Below, in pieces: positions 20,796 through 28,357 of a DNA stretch of 64,000 nucleotides. Both the position numbers and the translations under genes were made by a program. The first letter of the stretch is position 1. Each line of letters opens with the position of its first letter. The stretch is from Thalassotalea nanhaiensis (GTDB taxonomy: Bacteria; Pseudomonadota; Gammaproteobacteria; Enterobacterales; Alteromonadaceae), in NCBI RefSeq assembly GCF_031583575.1, contig NZ_CP134146.1, positions 248,001 through 312,000 of the forward strand. Direction: 5' to 3'. The notes under the pieces are model-generated. The model made no database searches. It was not told the DNA's origin and saw nothing but the letters and a program-made list of their open reading frames with translations.

Positions 20796-20829
20796 CGATA
20801 ACAAGCTGTTTAACAAGACAAAATACAAG
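20796..20829 (+). other. Left-half attC remnant 2
   Basis: CGATAAC followed by AAGCTGTTTAACAAGACAAA reproduces the left arm of the local attC sites, then stops. No core or right arm follows before the next gene. A deletion has joined two cassettes. Confidence 0.65.
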
Positions 20830-20838
20830 GATAGTTTG

Positions 20839-21282
20839 ATGAGAACTCTTAGCATAATTTTACTTTTTATTTTCTTTCAATCTACTGCAATGGCTGAAAA
20901 AGGCGTAGTTGTTAACATACTTCCGGATAAATTAACGTTATCGATAGACTGTGAAGCTCAGGTGAAATTACAGCGATTAAAAACAGAGCCTAAGAAGTTT
21001 TCGGTTGGCTACTCTTGCAAAAATTCGACGAATGGCAGTTACTATATGGACTTTCGTTTAAATGATATGGATATAGTAGCTGATTTTGATGATGGTTCAG
21101 CTAAGGTAGATGTTAATAAAACCAAGTTTAAATCATATACACTTTATGAGTTATTTATCGAAAGTAAGAACGGAGAAAAATTTAAATTTGTTTCTTACTG
21201 TACGGAAGATGTCTGCCTTGATTTAGTGGGTAATTATGAGAAAGAAGTAAAAGATTCTATAACATCCCAGTTAAGAAGGTAG
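20839..21282 (+). CDS. Secreted hypothetical protein, cassette gene
   Basis: 147 aa from ATG 20839, with AAGGA 7 nt upstream; the TTG immediately before is less likely. The N-terminus RTLSIILLFIFFQSTAMA is a signal peptide with cleavage after AMA. The mature part has four cysteines (in SIDCEAQ, YSCKN, SYCTEDVC) that could form disulfides in the periplasm. Family not recognised. It shares a cassette with the 59-aa gene because the attC between them is truncated. Confidence 0.6.
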   Translation: MRTLSIILLFIFFQSTAMAEKGVVVNILPDKLTLSIDCEAQVKLQRLKTEPKKFSVGYSCKNSTNGSYYMDFRLNDMDIVADFDDGSAKVDVNKTKFKSYTLYELFIESKNGEKFKFVSYCTEDVCLDLVGNYEKEVKDSITSQLRR

Positions 21283-21285
21283 CAT

Positions 21286-21384
21286 TTATAACAAGGTACT
21301 CAAGCGAGACAAATAACAGTTGGCTGTTTGCTCTTTTGTCGCTATTTTAGCCAACAATTTTTTGCCTCGCTTGAGGCGTTAGAG
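21286..21384 (+). other. attC site 3
   Basis: 99 bp from TTATAAC to GTTAGAG. Inner arms GTTGGCT and AGCCAAC; outer arms CTCAAGCGAGAC and GCCTCGCTTGAG pair well. Full-length. Confidence 0.93.
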
Positions 21385-21395
21385 GCCTTCGAAGT

Positions 21396-22109
21396 ATGAG
21401 ATTCATCATCACCTTTTTGTTTTTAGTGTCAGGGTTTGCTTATGCAAATAGTGAGAAACTAAAAATCACTAAATTAGCTGATAATGTTTATCAACATATT
21501 TCTTATAAAGTGGTTGAGCCTTGGGGTAAGGTCGGTGCATCAGGTTTAGTAGTTATTGATGGAAATTATGCTCATATAATTGATACTCCTTGGGGCCAAG
21601 AAGCAACTGAAGAATTAATCGATTGGATCAAATCAAAAGGTCTTGTCATTAAAAGTACTGTAGTCACTCATTTTCATGAAGATGCTAGTGGTGGTATTCC
21701 ATTTCTGAATAAGGCTAATATAAGAACATACGCTACGCGTAAAACTAACACTCTGCTCAACCTGAAAGATAAAGAACAATCCAGCCATGAAATTCCAAAT
21801 AGTACATTTGAGTTAGTTAAAAGTACTATAGAAATATTTTATCCTGGCAACGGCCATACAGAAGATAATATTGTTGTTTGGCTTCCAAAGAATAAAATCT
21901 TATTTGGTGGCTGTTTCGTCAAGAGTATTCATAGTAAAAATCTAGGCAATACTGCAGATGCGTCAATTAAAAAATGGCCATCCTCAATTCAAAAAGTTAT
22001 TAACCAATACCCAAATATTGAGATCGTTGTACCGGGTCATGGTAAAGTCGGTGATATAAGTTTACTTAAACATACAGCAAAACTCGCTTTAGATGCAAAA
22101 GACCTTTAA
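21396..22109 (+). CDS. Subclass B1 metallo-beta-lactamase, cassette gene
   Basis: 237 aa with a signal peptide (MRFIITFLFLVSGFAYA). All B1 zinc ligands are present: H92, H94 and D96 in THFHEDASGG, H154 in GNGHTEDN, C173 in ILFGGCFVK, and H215 in VVPGHGKVGD. K176 sits where B1 enzymes bind the substrate carboxylate. The run FYPGNGHTEDN through VVWLP and KILFGGCFVK resembles the IMP group closely. It would hydrolyse beta-lactams, including carbapenems, in the periplasm; activity is inferred. The GAGG ribosome site lies in the preceding attC core. The stop codon overlaps the next attC. Confidence 0.9.
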   Translation: MRFIITFLFLVSGFAYANSEKLKITKLADNVYQHISYKVVEPWGKVGASGLVVIDGNYAHIIDTPWGQEATEELIDWIKSKGLVIKSTVVTHFHEDASGGIPFLNKANIRTYATRKTNTLLNLKDKEQSSHEIPNSTFELVKSTIEIFYPGNGHTEDNIVVWLPKNKILFGGCFVKSIHSKNLGNTADASIKKWPSSIQKVINQYPNIEIVVPGHGKVGDISLLKHTAKLALDAKDL

Positions 22110-22188
22110 CAAGTCATTAAAGCAGGAAAATTACCGTTGACTGAACATTATAGCCAACAATTTTCAGCCCCTTATTTGGGCGTTAACT
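22104..22188 (+). other. attC site 4
   Basis: 85 bp from CTTTAAC, overlapping the metallo-beta-lactamase stop codon, to GTTAACT. Contains ATAGCCAACAATTTTCAGCCCC and TTTGGGCGTTA-type right end; the left inner arm is partly degenerate. Confidence 0.88.
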
Positions 22189-22260
22189 TTTGTTACATCT
22201 TAAAGTCATTAATAGCTATCACTTCATGTTAAATTATTGTTTTTACTCGAGGATTGATTA

Positions 22261-22905
22261 ATGAATAAATTACAAAAAATAGGGGGTGTTTCCGCTATTT
22301 TTGAAGCCATTATTTACGTATCTGCGTTTGTATTCTTTGGTGCGTTTTGGAGCTTCCCTACGGATGCTGATTCTGTACAAAAGTTTGCTTTTCTAGCTGA
22401 GAATCAGATCATCCTGTCCATTGTAAATTTCATTATGTACGTACTCTTTGGGATTATTTTGGCTGTATTAGTGCTGGCGATTCATGAGCGTTTGAAAAGC
22501 AATTCGCCAACTCTTTCACAAATCGCCTCTATATTTGGTGTTGTTTGGGTGGGCTTAGTCATTGCTAGTGGGATGATTGCAAATATAGGCTTATCTGCTG
22601 CTTTGGAGCTATCAACTAAAGACCCAGAACAGGCTATGACAGTCTGGCGGGCTATTTACTCAGTAGTTGAAGGTTTAGGAGGTGGAAATGAAGTTGTTGG
22701 AGGATTATGGGTTCTATTGTTAAGTTTTGCCGCTTTAAAAGGTGGAGAGTTTTCTAAAAGGCTTAACTACTTTGGGCTTTTCGTTGGTACTGTTGGCATC
22801 CTTACCGTTTATCCTGCTGACGTACTTACAGAAATTTTTGGTGTAAGCCAAATTGTATGGTTCTCTTGGTTAGGTTTCACTATGCTCAGAAGCAATCAAA
22901 GCTAA
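22261..22905 (+). CDS. DUF4386-like membrane protein, cassette gene
   Basis: 214 aa, about six hydrophobic segments, beginning MNKLQKIGGVSAIFEAIIYV. The layout resembles DUF4386 integral membrane proteins, whose function is unknown. A GAGG site precedes the start. It lies between two clear attC sites and is read in the array direction. The family assignment is from overall pattern only. Confidence 0.65.
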   Translation: MNKLQKIGGVSAIFEAIIYVSAFVFFGAFWSFPTDADSVQKFAFLAENQIILSIVNFIMYVLFGIILAVLVLAIHERLKSNSPTLSQIASIFGVVWVGLVIASGMIANIGLSAALELSTKDPEQAMTVWRAIYSVVEGLGGGNEVVGGLWVLLLSFAALKGGEFSKRLNYFGLFVGTVGILTVYPADVLTEIFGVSQIVWFSWLGFTMLRSNQS

Positions 22906-22993
22906 CAACTGTTAAATAGGGAAAAACCAGTTGGCTGTGTTCGTTCCTCAATTTTTTAGCTAACTACAATTTGTCCTTAATGGGGCGTTATAT
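22900..22993 (+). other. attC site 5
   Basis: 94 bp from AGCTAAC, overlapping the gene's stop, to GTTATAT. Inner arms AGTTGGCT and AGCTAACT; right end CCTTAATGGGGCGTTAT. Confidence 0.92.
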
Positions 22994-23008
22994 GTACACG
23001 GAGGTTTG

Positions 23009-23479
23009 ATGATAAACGTATATCTTTTTGATTGGGGCAATACTTTAATGGTCGACTTCCCAGGTGTTACAGGAAAAATGTGTAACTGGGAAAATGTTGA
23101 GGCTGTCACTGGCGCTAAAGAAACTTTAGAGGTGCTATCTAAACATTCCCAAATATATATTGCTACAGGTGCTGCCGATTCAACTGAGATAGAAATTCAA
23201 CGGGCTTTTGAACGAGTGGGTTTAAGCCAATTTATATCAGGTTATTTTTGTAAAGATAACTTGGGACTATCGAAAGGAAGCCCTGAATTTCTCAATTCTA
23301 TTTTGGACAAATTAAAAATCCCTTCAGCAAATGTGGCTATGGTGGGTGATAACTTTGATAAAGATATTAAACCTGCAATAGCTACTGGCATTCAACCATT
23401 TTGGTTCACTTCAAAAAATATTGAGTCATCCACATATAATGTTAAAGTAATTAAACAGTTAAGTGAATTGTATACTTAA
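23009..23479 (+). CDS. HAD-like protein, cassette gene
   Basis: 156 aa from ATG 23009 (GGAGG at 23000-23004). HAD fold motifs: motif I VYLFDWGNTL with nucleophile D8 but G10 in place of the usual second aspartate, motif II around IYIATGAAD, and motif IV MVGDNFDKDI. Loss of the general acid/base Asp argues against ordinary phosphatase activity, though the rest is intact. Probably cytoplasmic. Substrate unknown. Stop overlaps the following attC. Confidence 0.75.
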   Translation: MINVYLFDWGNTLMVDFPGVTGKMCNWENVEAVTGAKETLEVLSKHSQIYIATGAADSTEIEIQRAFERVGLSQFISGYFCKDNLGLSKGSPEFLNSILDKLKIPSANVAMVGDNFDKDIKPAIATGIQPFWFTSKNIESSTYNVKVIKQLSELYT

Positions 23480-23551
23480 CTGTTGGCTCGGTTCCGCTTC
23501 GCTACATAAAGTTAGCCAAGCATTTATCAGCTCATTATTTGCGCGTTAGGG
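23474..23551 (+). other. attC site 6
   Basis: 78 bp from ACTTAAC to GTTAGGG. Arms TTGGCT and AGCCAA are retained, but the left outer arm is shortened compared with sites 1, 3 and 5. Confidence 0.85.
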
Positions 23552-23563
23552 ACACTTTAGGAT

Positions 23564-24043
23564 GTGGAGACTTCTTTGATAGTTAGGCAAGGTAAACCTG
23601 AAGATATTTACGAAATTTCGGATATATATAAAGATTCTATTAGGGAACTATGTAAAGGTGAATATTCCCAAGAAATAATTTCTTTATGGGAAAACTCTAT
23701 TGCACCAGAGTCAAGATTAAAATCAATAGATAGTGGTTCCCTCTGGGTCGTTGAAATCAATGGTGATATTGGTGGTTACCTTGTCTCCGTTCCAGGCGAG
23801 TTGGTCGCGCTCTTTATAGGTTCTGCCTATTCAGGACTTGGAATAGGAAGAAAGTTGTGTGAGTTAGGTATAAGACTAGCTACCAAAGATAGCCCGGTGG
23901 TTACTATCGAATCTACTTTGACAGCTGCACCTTTCTACGAAAAAATAGGTTTTACTAAAACTAGCAGCGGTTTTTTCAGTCATGGTAATTCCCAGATAAA
24001 AATACCAATAGTAAATATGGTCTATGACACAACGCGCACCTAA
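23564..24043 (+). CDS. GNAT acetyltransferase, cassette gene
   Basis: Up to 159 aa from GTG 23564. A TTG at 23576 with GGAGA upstream is an alternative start. The motif A region ALFIGSAYSGLGIGRKLCELG gives the acetyl-CoA loop (Q/RxxGxG/A form), and TLTAAPFYEKIGF is the typical C-terminal GNAT segment. Substrate unknown; GNATs are frequent integron cargo. Confidence 0.8.
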   Translation: METSLIVRQGKPEDIYEISDIYKDSIRELCKGEYSQEIISLWENSIAPESRLKSIDSGSLWVVEINGDIGGYLVSVPGELVALFIGSAYSGLGIGRKLCELGIRLATKDSPVVTIESTLTAAPFYEKIGFTKTSSGFFSHGNSQIKIPIVNMVYDTTRT

Positions 24044-24079
24044 CAAGCAATAAAGCAGGTCTTTAACGGGGCGTTAAGC
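24038..24079 (+). other. Very short attC site 7
   Basis: Only 42 bp from ACCTAAC to GTTAAGC. Both outer boxes are intact, but the central arms are gone, leaving AAGCAATAAAGCAGG and TTTAACGGGGC. Below the usual minimum attC length, so probably a deletion product. Confidence 0.8.
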
Positions 24080-24094
24080 CTTTAGGGGGAAACT

Positions 24095-24610
24095 ATGAGA
24101 AAAGCACTAGTTATTGTCACACTACTCTCTTTAGCTGGTTGTTTGGGGATGCCTCAAACAATTGAACCAGTTAGTAATTTCAAGCTAAACCAATACTTAG
24201 GTAAATGGTATGAGATTGCTCGTTTAGATCACTCATTTGAACGTGGTTTAACACATGTCACTGCTGAGTACACACTGCGCGAAGACGGCGGAGTTTCAGT
24301 ATTAAATCGAGGCTACTCGATTGAAAGCAAAGAATGGCAAGAAGCTATCGGTAAAGCTTACTTCGTAGATAGCACCAATAAAGGGTATTTAAAGGTTTCC
24401 TTTTTTGGTCCTTTTTATGGTTCCTATGTCGTGTTTGAGTTAGAGCAAAGCAACTATGATTATGCTTTTGTTTCTGGTCCGAATAATGATTACCTTTGGT
24501 TGTTATCTCGAACTCCTACAGTAGCTACAGAAGTACTTGAAAAGTTCAAACGTTTAGCAGAGCAAAATGGTTTTGATACAGAGCAGTTAATCTACGTAGA
24601 CCAAAAATAA
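24095..24610 (+). CDS. Blc-type outer-membrane lipocalin, cassette gene
   Basis: 171 aa lipoprotein. The signal peptide ends in the lipobox LAGC (Cys16). The lipocalin motif LGKWYEIARLDHSFERG, the central AEYTLREDGGVSVLNRGY, the FFGPFYGSYVVFEL strand and LWLLSRTPTV match bacterial lipocalin Blc along its whole length. It would bind lipids or fatty acids at the outer membrane. Lipocalin genes are known cargo of Vibrio chromosomal integrons. A TAGGGGG ribosome site is upstream. Confidence 0.92.
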   Translation: MRKALVIVTLLSLAGCLGMPQTIEPVSNFKLNQYLGKWYEIARLDHSFERGLTHVTAEYTLREDGGVSVLNRGYSIESKEWQEAIGKAYFVDSTNKGYLKVSFFGPFYGSYVVFELEQSNYDYAFVSGPNNDYLWLLSRTPTVATEVLEKFKRLAEQNGFDTEQLIYVDQK

Positions 24611-24709
24611 CCTAACAAGGCGTTTAAGAGTGAAACCAAATGCGTGCCGGTTTCGCTTCTCTCACAGTATGGCACACTATGTTAGTTGCAGTTTAACGCA
24701 GCGTTATGT
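24610..24709 (+). other. attC site 8
   Basis: 100 bp from ACCTAAC to GTTATGT. The inner sequence differs from the local subfamily: arms GAGTGAAACC and GGTTTCGCTTCTCTC, TGCGTGCC and GGCACACTA. Probably a cassette acquired from another lineage. Confidence 0.88.
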
Positions 24710-24724
24710 TTACAGGAGAATTCA

Positions 24725-25060
24725 ATGCCGCATTGTGTAGTTGAACACTCATCAGCAATTGATGGAAATACTTTGATTCCCCTAGTTTTTGCGGGTGCCC
24801 TGGAGTCTAAACTATTTGAAATTGATGGTAGTGATATCAAGGTAAGGGCAATGCCATACTCTAATTATCAAACAGGTAATGTGGATGTAGATTTTGTGCA
24901 TGTTACTTTAAAAATACTTTCAGGGCGTACTATTGATCAAAAATCAATGCTATCTAAATTAGTATTAGAAAAACTAAAAACACAGAATCTGGTTAATTGC
25001 TCTATATCAGTTGAAGTTGTAGATATTGATCGGGTTAGCTACTCTAAGGTTGTAATGTAA
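24725..25060 (+). CDS. CHMI (HpaF)-like tautomerase, cassette gene
   Basis: 111 aa from ATG 24725, chosen because AGGAG lies 6 nt upstream; an earlier in-frame start falls inside attC 8. The N-terminus MPHCVVEHS supplies the catalytic Pro after Met removal, followed by IKVRAMPYSNYQTG and FVHVTLKILSGRT, matching 5-carboxymethyl-2-hydroxymuconate delta-isomerase along its length. The classical role is homoprotocatechuate breakdown, but no other pathway gene is present, so the true substrate is open. Confidence 0.82.
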   Translation: MPHCVVEHSSAIDGNTLIPLVFAGALESKLFEIDGSDIKVRAMPYSNYQTGNVDVDFVHVTLKILSGRTIDQKSMLSKLVLEKLKTQNLVNCSISVEVVDIDRVSYSKVVM

Positions 25061-25144
25061 GCATAACAAGCTGTTAAATCAGAACAAAATATAGGTCGTT
25101 GTATTTCGTACTACAACAATTTACCTAGTAATAGGGCGTTATGT
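25061..25144 (+). other. attC site 9
   Basis: 84 bp from GCATAAC to GTTATGT. Arms GTCGTTGTA and TACAACAA; right end TACCTAGTAATAGGGCGTTAT. Confidence 0.9.
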
Positions 25145-25181
25145 TATGAAAATTATTAGATAGCTTACTAATGAGGAACAT

Positions 25182-26417
25182 ATGATAAATATTCGTACCA
25201 TTACTGCCATGGTAATACCTGCCACATTTTTTATTATTTTATTAAGTGTTTCTACACCAACATTTGCAGAAGACTCAAATCGAGCCCGTGATCTGGGAAT
25301 ACCCTTTGCTGGCAATCCAGGTCCATTGAACTCTATAACTGATGTAAAAGGTATTGAAGTTGGCCATGTAACTCTAGTAGAAGGTAGTGGTCCGCTTCAA
25401 GTTGGTAAAGGGCCTATCCGTACTGGTGTAACAGCGATATTACCTCGCGGGAAAAATTCTACATCCCCTGTTTTTGGTGGCTGGTTTACGTTAAATGGCT
25501 CAGGCGAAATGACAGGAACTACTTGGATAGAGGAGCGTGGATTAATTGATGGTCCTATCTTGATTACCAATACTCACAGTGTGGGAGTGGTTAGAGATGC
25601 TGCGGTATCTTGGATGGTGGACAAAGGTTGGGAAGCTGATTGGCATGCTCCGGTTGTCGGTGAAACGTATGATGGGGCTCTTAATGATATTAATGGTTTT
25701 CATGTTACCAAGGCTCATGCTCTGGAAGCACTGAGTAAAGCAAAAAGTGGCAACGTTGATGAAGGCGTTGTAGGCGGCGGCACAGGAATGATCTGTAATG
25801 GTTTTAAAGGCGGCATTGGTACTGCCTCTCGCCAATATAAAGTAGAAAGCCAAACCTATACATTAGGGGTGTTAGTTCAATGTAACTACAACTGGTCGCG
25901 CGACGACCTAACGATTGCCGGTAAGTTTGTTGGCAAAAGACTTCAAGCTGATCCAAACTGTTTCACTGATAGCAGCATCGAAAGACATTTTGGAGACTAT
26001 TTACCTTATTGTGACGACCTTAACGTTGCTTCCATACAGCCTGACTATGCCCACGATGGTTCGATCATTATTATTATAGCGACAGACGCGCCATTGTTAC
26101 CTCATCAGTTAAAACGCGTTGCAAAGCGTCCATCACTTGCTCTAGGAAGACTAGGTACTGTCAGCAACGCCGGTTCAGGTGATATATTTCTAGCGTTCTC
26201 AACGGCATCAAATAAACAAATATCGGAAAATAAAACATCCGATATAAACATGTTTCCCAATAACCATTTATCCACTGTTTTCAGGGCAACAGTGGAAGCT
26301 ACGGAAGAGGCAATTGTTAATTCTATGGTCGCAGCTGATACTGTGATTGGCATCAATGGGCTTAGAGTCGTCGCCATTCCAGAAGATAAACTAAAAGCCA
26401 TCATGCTTGAGAAATAA
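25182..26417 (+). CDS. P1-family aminopeptidase (DmpA/BapA type)
   Basis: 411 aa with a signal peptide (cleavage near FAE, residue 29). This Ntn-hydrolase family self-cleaves before its nucleophilic serine. Here G293-S294 in HDGSIIII is that site, and S332 and D334 in GSGDIFLAFSTA lie at the 38-residue distance seen in BapA. GVVGGGTGMICNGFKGGIGTAS is the conserved loop. It would act on N-terminal D-, beta- or hydrophobic residues of small peptides in the periplasm. First of three genes between attC 9 and 10. GAGGAA site before the ATG. Confidence 0.88.
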   Translation: MINIRTITAMVIPATFFIILLSVSTPTFAEDSNRARDLGIPFAGNPGPLNSITDVKGIEVGHVTLVEGSGPLQVGKGPIRTGVTAILPRGKNSTSPVFGGWFTLNGSGEMTGTTWIEERGLIDGPILITNTHSVGVVRDAAVSWMVDKGWEADWHAPVVGETYDGALNDINGFHVTKAHALEALSKAKSGNVDEGVVGGGTGMICNGFKGGIGTASRQYKVESQTYTLGVLVQCNYNWSRDDLTIAGKFVGKRLQADPNCFTDSSIERHFGDYLPYCDDLNVASIQPDYAHDGSIIIIIATDAPLLPHQLKRVAKRPSLALGRLGTVSNAGSGDIFLAFSTASNKQISENKTSDINMFPNNHLSTVFRATVEATEEAIVNSMVAADTVIGINGLRVVAIPEDKLKAIMLEK

Positions 26418-26462
26418 CCATTCACTGAAGAAAAATGTGCACAAATTACTGGAGATCAGACA

Positions 26463-26858
26463 ATGAGTGATGAACAAGAGATACGGGATCTATTCAACAA
26501 TTGGATTAAATCAACCATCGAAGGAAATCTGGAGTTAGCGCGGCAATGCATTGCTGATGATGCCGTGTTTTTTGTGCCCGGTGTTGGTGAGATGGACAAG
26601 GAAACGTTTGCTCAGGCTGCTGCCGGTGGCTCGCCTGAAGAGTCCCCAATTGATTTTGATCTAGACAGTAAGCTTCGAGAACTAAAGGTGTTTGGTGACC
26701 AAGCCTACCTGTGGATTGAATCGACTCTTTTATGTTCACCAAAAAATGGCGACCCAGCCTCAAAAATGGCGGGGCATTCACTTTCGGTTTTAGAAAAGCG
26801 AGATGGTCGCTGGCAGATAATTCGAGATGCAAATACGATGACAGTGGTTGCTGATTAG
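26463..26858 (+). CDS. NTF2-like (SnoaL/DUF4440-type) protein
   Basis: 131 aa, a single NTF2/ketosteroid-isomerase-like domain: MSDEQEIRDLFNNWIKSTIEGN helix, then ADDAVFFVPGVGEM, and the C-terminal strand DGRWQIIRDANTMTV. Such proteins bind or isomerise small hydrophobic molecules; function cannot be set from sequence. It lies between a P1 peptidase and an amidohydrolase without intervening attC, with a GGAGA site of its own. Confidence 0.75.
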   Translation: MSDEQEIRDLFNNWIKSTIEGNLELARQCIADDAVFFVPGVGEMDKETFAQAAAGGSPEESPIDFDLDSKLRELKVFGDQAYLWIESTLLCSPKNGDPASKMAGHSLSVLEKRDGRWQIIRDANTMTVVAD

Positions 26859-26920
26859 TTGTTTTTTTTAAGAAAAACTCTATGTTGGTTGTGGTTTAAT
26901 TTATCCTTAAGGATTGCCCA

Positions 26921-28198
26921 ATGAAAAAATTAATAATAAGTATTATTTTTCTACAACAGCTCATTTTGAGTCATGCGCATGCTGCTCAACTTAAAGTTAT
27001 TAAAGCTAAAAGTTATGTCGATGTAGCTTCTGGAAAACTAATATCTCCTGCGGTGATCTTAATTGAAGATGAAATAATACAGGCGATTAATCCTAAGAGT
27101 ATACCCGCCGGTGCTAAAGTAATTGATGTCGGTGACCACGTATTGTTACCCGGCGTTATGGATATGCATACCCATCTCACCTCAGATTTTTATACAGGAG
27201 ATCATTGGACTACCGCTGCTGTTAGGGAGACCACTGCAGATTGGGCATTGCATGGCGTTAAATTCGGTCGACAAATGCTTGAAGCCGGATTCACAACTGT
27301 AAGAGATGCAGGGGCTTTTCCTGGTTTTCCTGATGTTGCATTAATGAATGCTATAGAAAGAGGAGATATTATTGGGCCAAGAATGATCCCTGCAGGTCAT
27401 TATATTTCAATTACTGGCGGGCATTGTGACGTTACTGGGTTTGCTCCCGGAATAATGGAACTAGGCCCGAAACAAGGTGTTGCAGATGGTAAAGCTGAAC
27501 TGCTAAAGGCTATTCGTTATCAAGCTAAGCATGGTGTCAAAGTTATAAAAGTTTGCGCGACCGCTGGCGTATTCTCTAAAGGAGACAGTCCAGGTGCACA
27601 ACAATATTCAGATGAAGAATTAAAAATAATCGTAGATGAAAGTGCACGGCATGGATTAAAAGTCATGGCGCATGCTCACGGCAGCGAAGGAATTATGGCG
27701 GCAGTAAAGGCTGGCGTTGCGTCTATAGAGCATGGCTCAATGCTAACCCCCGAGATAATTGATGAGATGAAAAAAAGAGGCACTTACTACATCCCAACAA
27801 TTTATATAAATAATATTTCTTTACCTCCAGAGACCCCTGCATGGACGGTTAAGAAAAATGAATTTCTAAAGCCTCATATTGAAAACAGTTTTGTTATAGC
27901 CGTGGATAAAGGCGTAAATATAGCCCTTGGCAGCGACGCAGGAGTTATGCCGCACAATGATGCTCGATTGGAGTTCTTTGCCATGGTAAGTCGTGGTATG
28001 TCTGAATCTCAAGCGTTACAAAGTGCGACAATAAATGCGGCAAATTTATTAGGTGTGAGCGACCGTGGGCAACTTAAAAAAGGCATGCTAGCAGACATTA
28101 TTGCAGTTGAGAGCAACCCTCTAGAAAACATTAGAGTAATGGAAAACGTATCCTTTGTGATGAAAGGCGGAGACGTTATTAAATCTATTAGTAAATAA
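26921..28198 (+). CDS. Secreted metal-dependent amidohydrolase
   Basis: 425 aa with a signal peptide (cleavage near AHA-A). Amidohydrolase-superfamily ligands are complete: H83 and H85 in DMHTHL, carboxylated-lysine candidate K210 in KVIKVCATAGV, H251 in MAHAHG, H271 in IEHGS, and D339 in ALGSDAG. The closest style is the Xaa-Pro dipeptidase/imidazolonepropionase-like group that hydrolyses peptidic or cyclic amides. Adjacent to a periplasmic P1 peptidase, it suggests a shared role with unusual peptides, which is inference. Confidence 0.85.
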   Translation: MKKLIISIIFLQQLILSHAHAAQLKVIKAKSYVDVASGKLISPAVILIEDEIIQAINPKSIPAGAKVIDVGDHVLLPGVMDMHTHLTSDFYTGDHWTTAAVRETTADWALHGVKFGRQMLEAGFTTVRDAGAFPGFPDVALMNAIERGDIIGPRMIPAGHYISITGGHCDVTGFAPGIMELGPKQGVADGKAELLKAIRYQAKHGVKVIKVCATAGVFSKGDSPGAQQYSDEELKIIVDESARHGLKVMAHAHGSEGIMAAVKAGVASIEHGSMLTPEIIDEMKKRGTYYIPTIYINNISLPPETPAWTVKKNEFLKPHIENSFVIAVDKGVNIALGSDAGVMPHNDARLEFFAMVSRGMSESQALQSATINAANLLGVSDRGQLKKGMLADIIAVESNPLENIRVMENVSFVMKGGDVIKSISK

Positions 28199-28244
28199 AA
28201 TTTGGGGGGCTTGTTAGCAAATTCCCCTTAACTAAAGATTTAAA

Positions 28245-28342
28245 ACACAACAAGAATTTAAAGCGGGACTGCTAACAGTTTGCAGTTTCATTCCTCAACA
28301 TTTTAGCAAACTAATAAAAAGGCCCTTAATGAGGCGTTAAGC
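28245..28342 (+). other. attC site 10
   Basis: 98 bp from ACACAAC to GTTAAGC. Arms AGTTTGC and AGCAAACT; right end GGCCCTTAATGAGGCGTTAA. The R-box is slightly degenerate. It closes a cassette of about 3.2 kb with three genes. Confidence 0.9.
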
Positions 28343-28357
28343 ATTTAGGGAAGTTTC

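Noticed and set aside
24686-24724. Earlier start for the CHMI-like gene
   Set aside because: It would lie in attC 8 and displace the catalytic N-terminal proline; ATG 24725 has a proper ribosome site.
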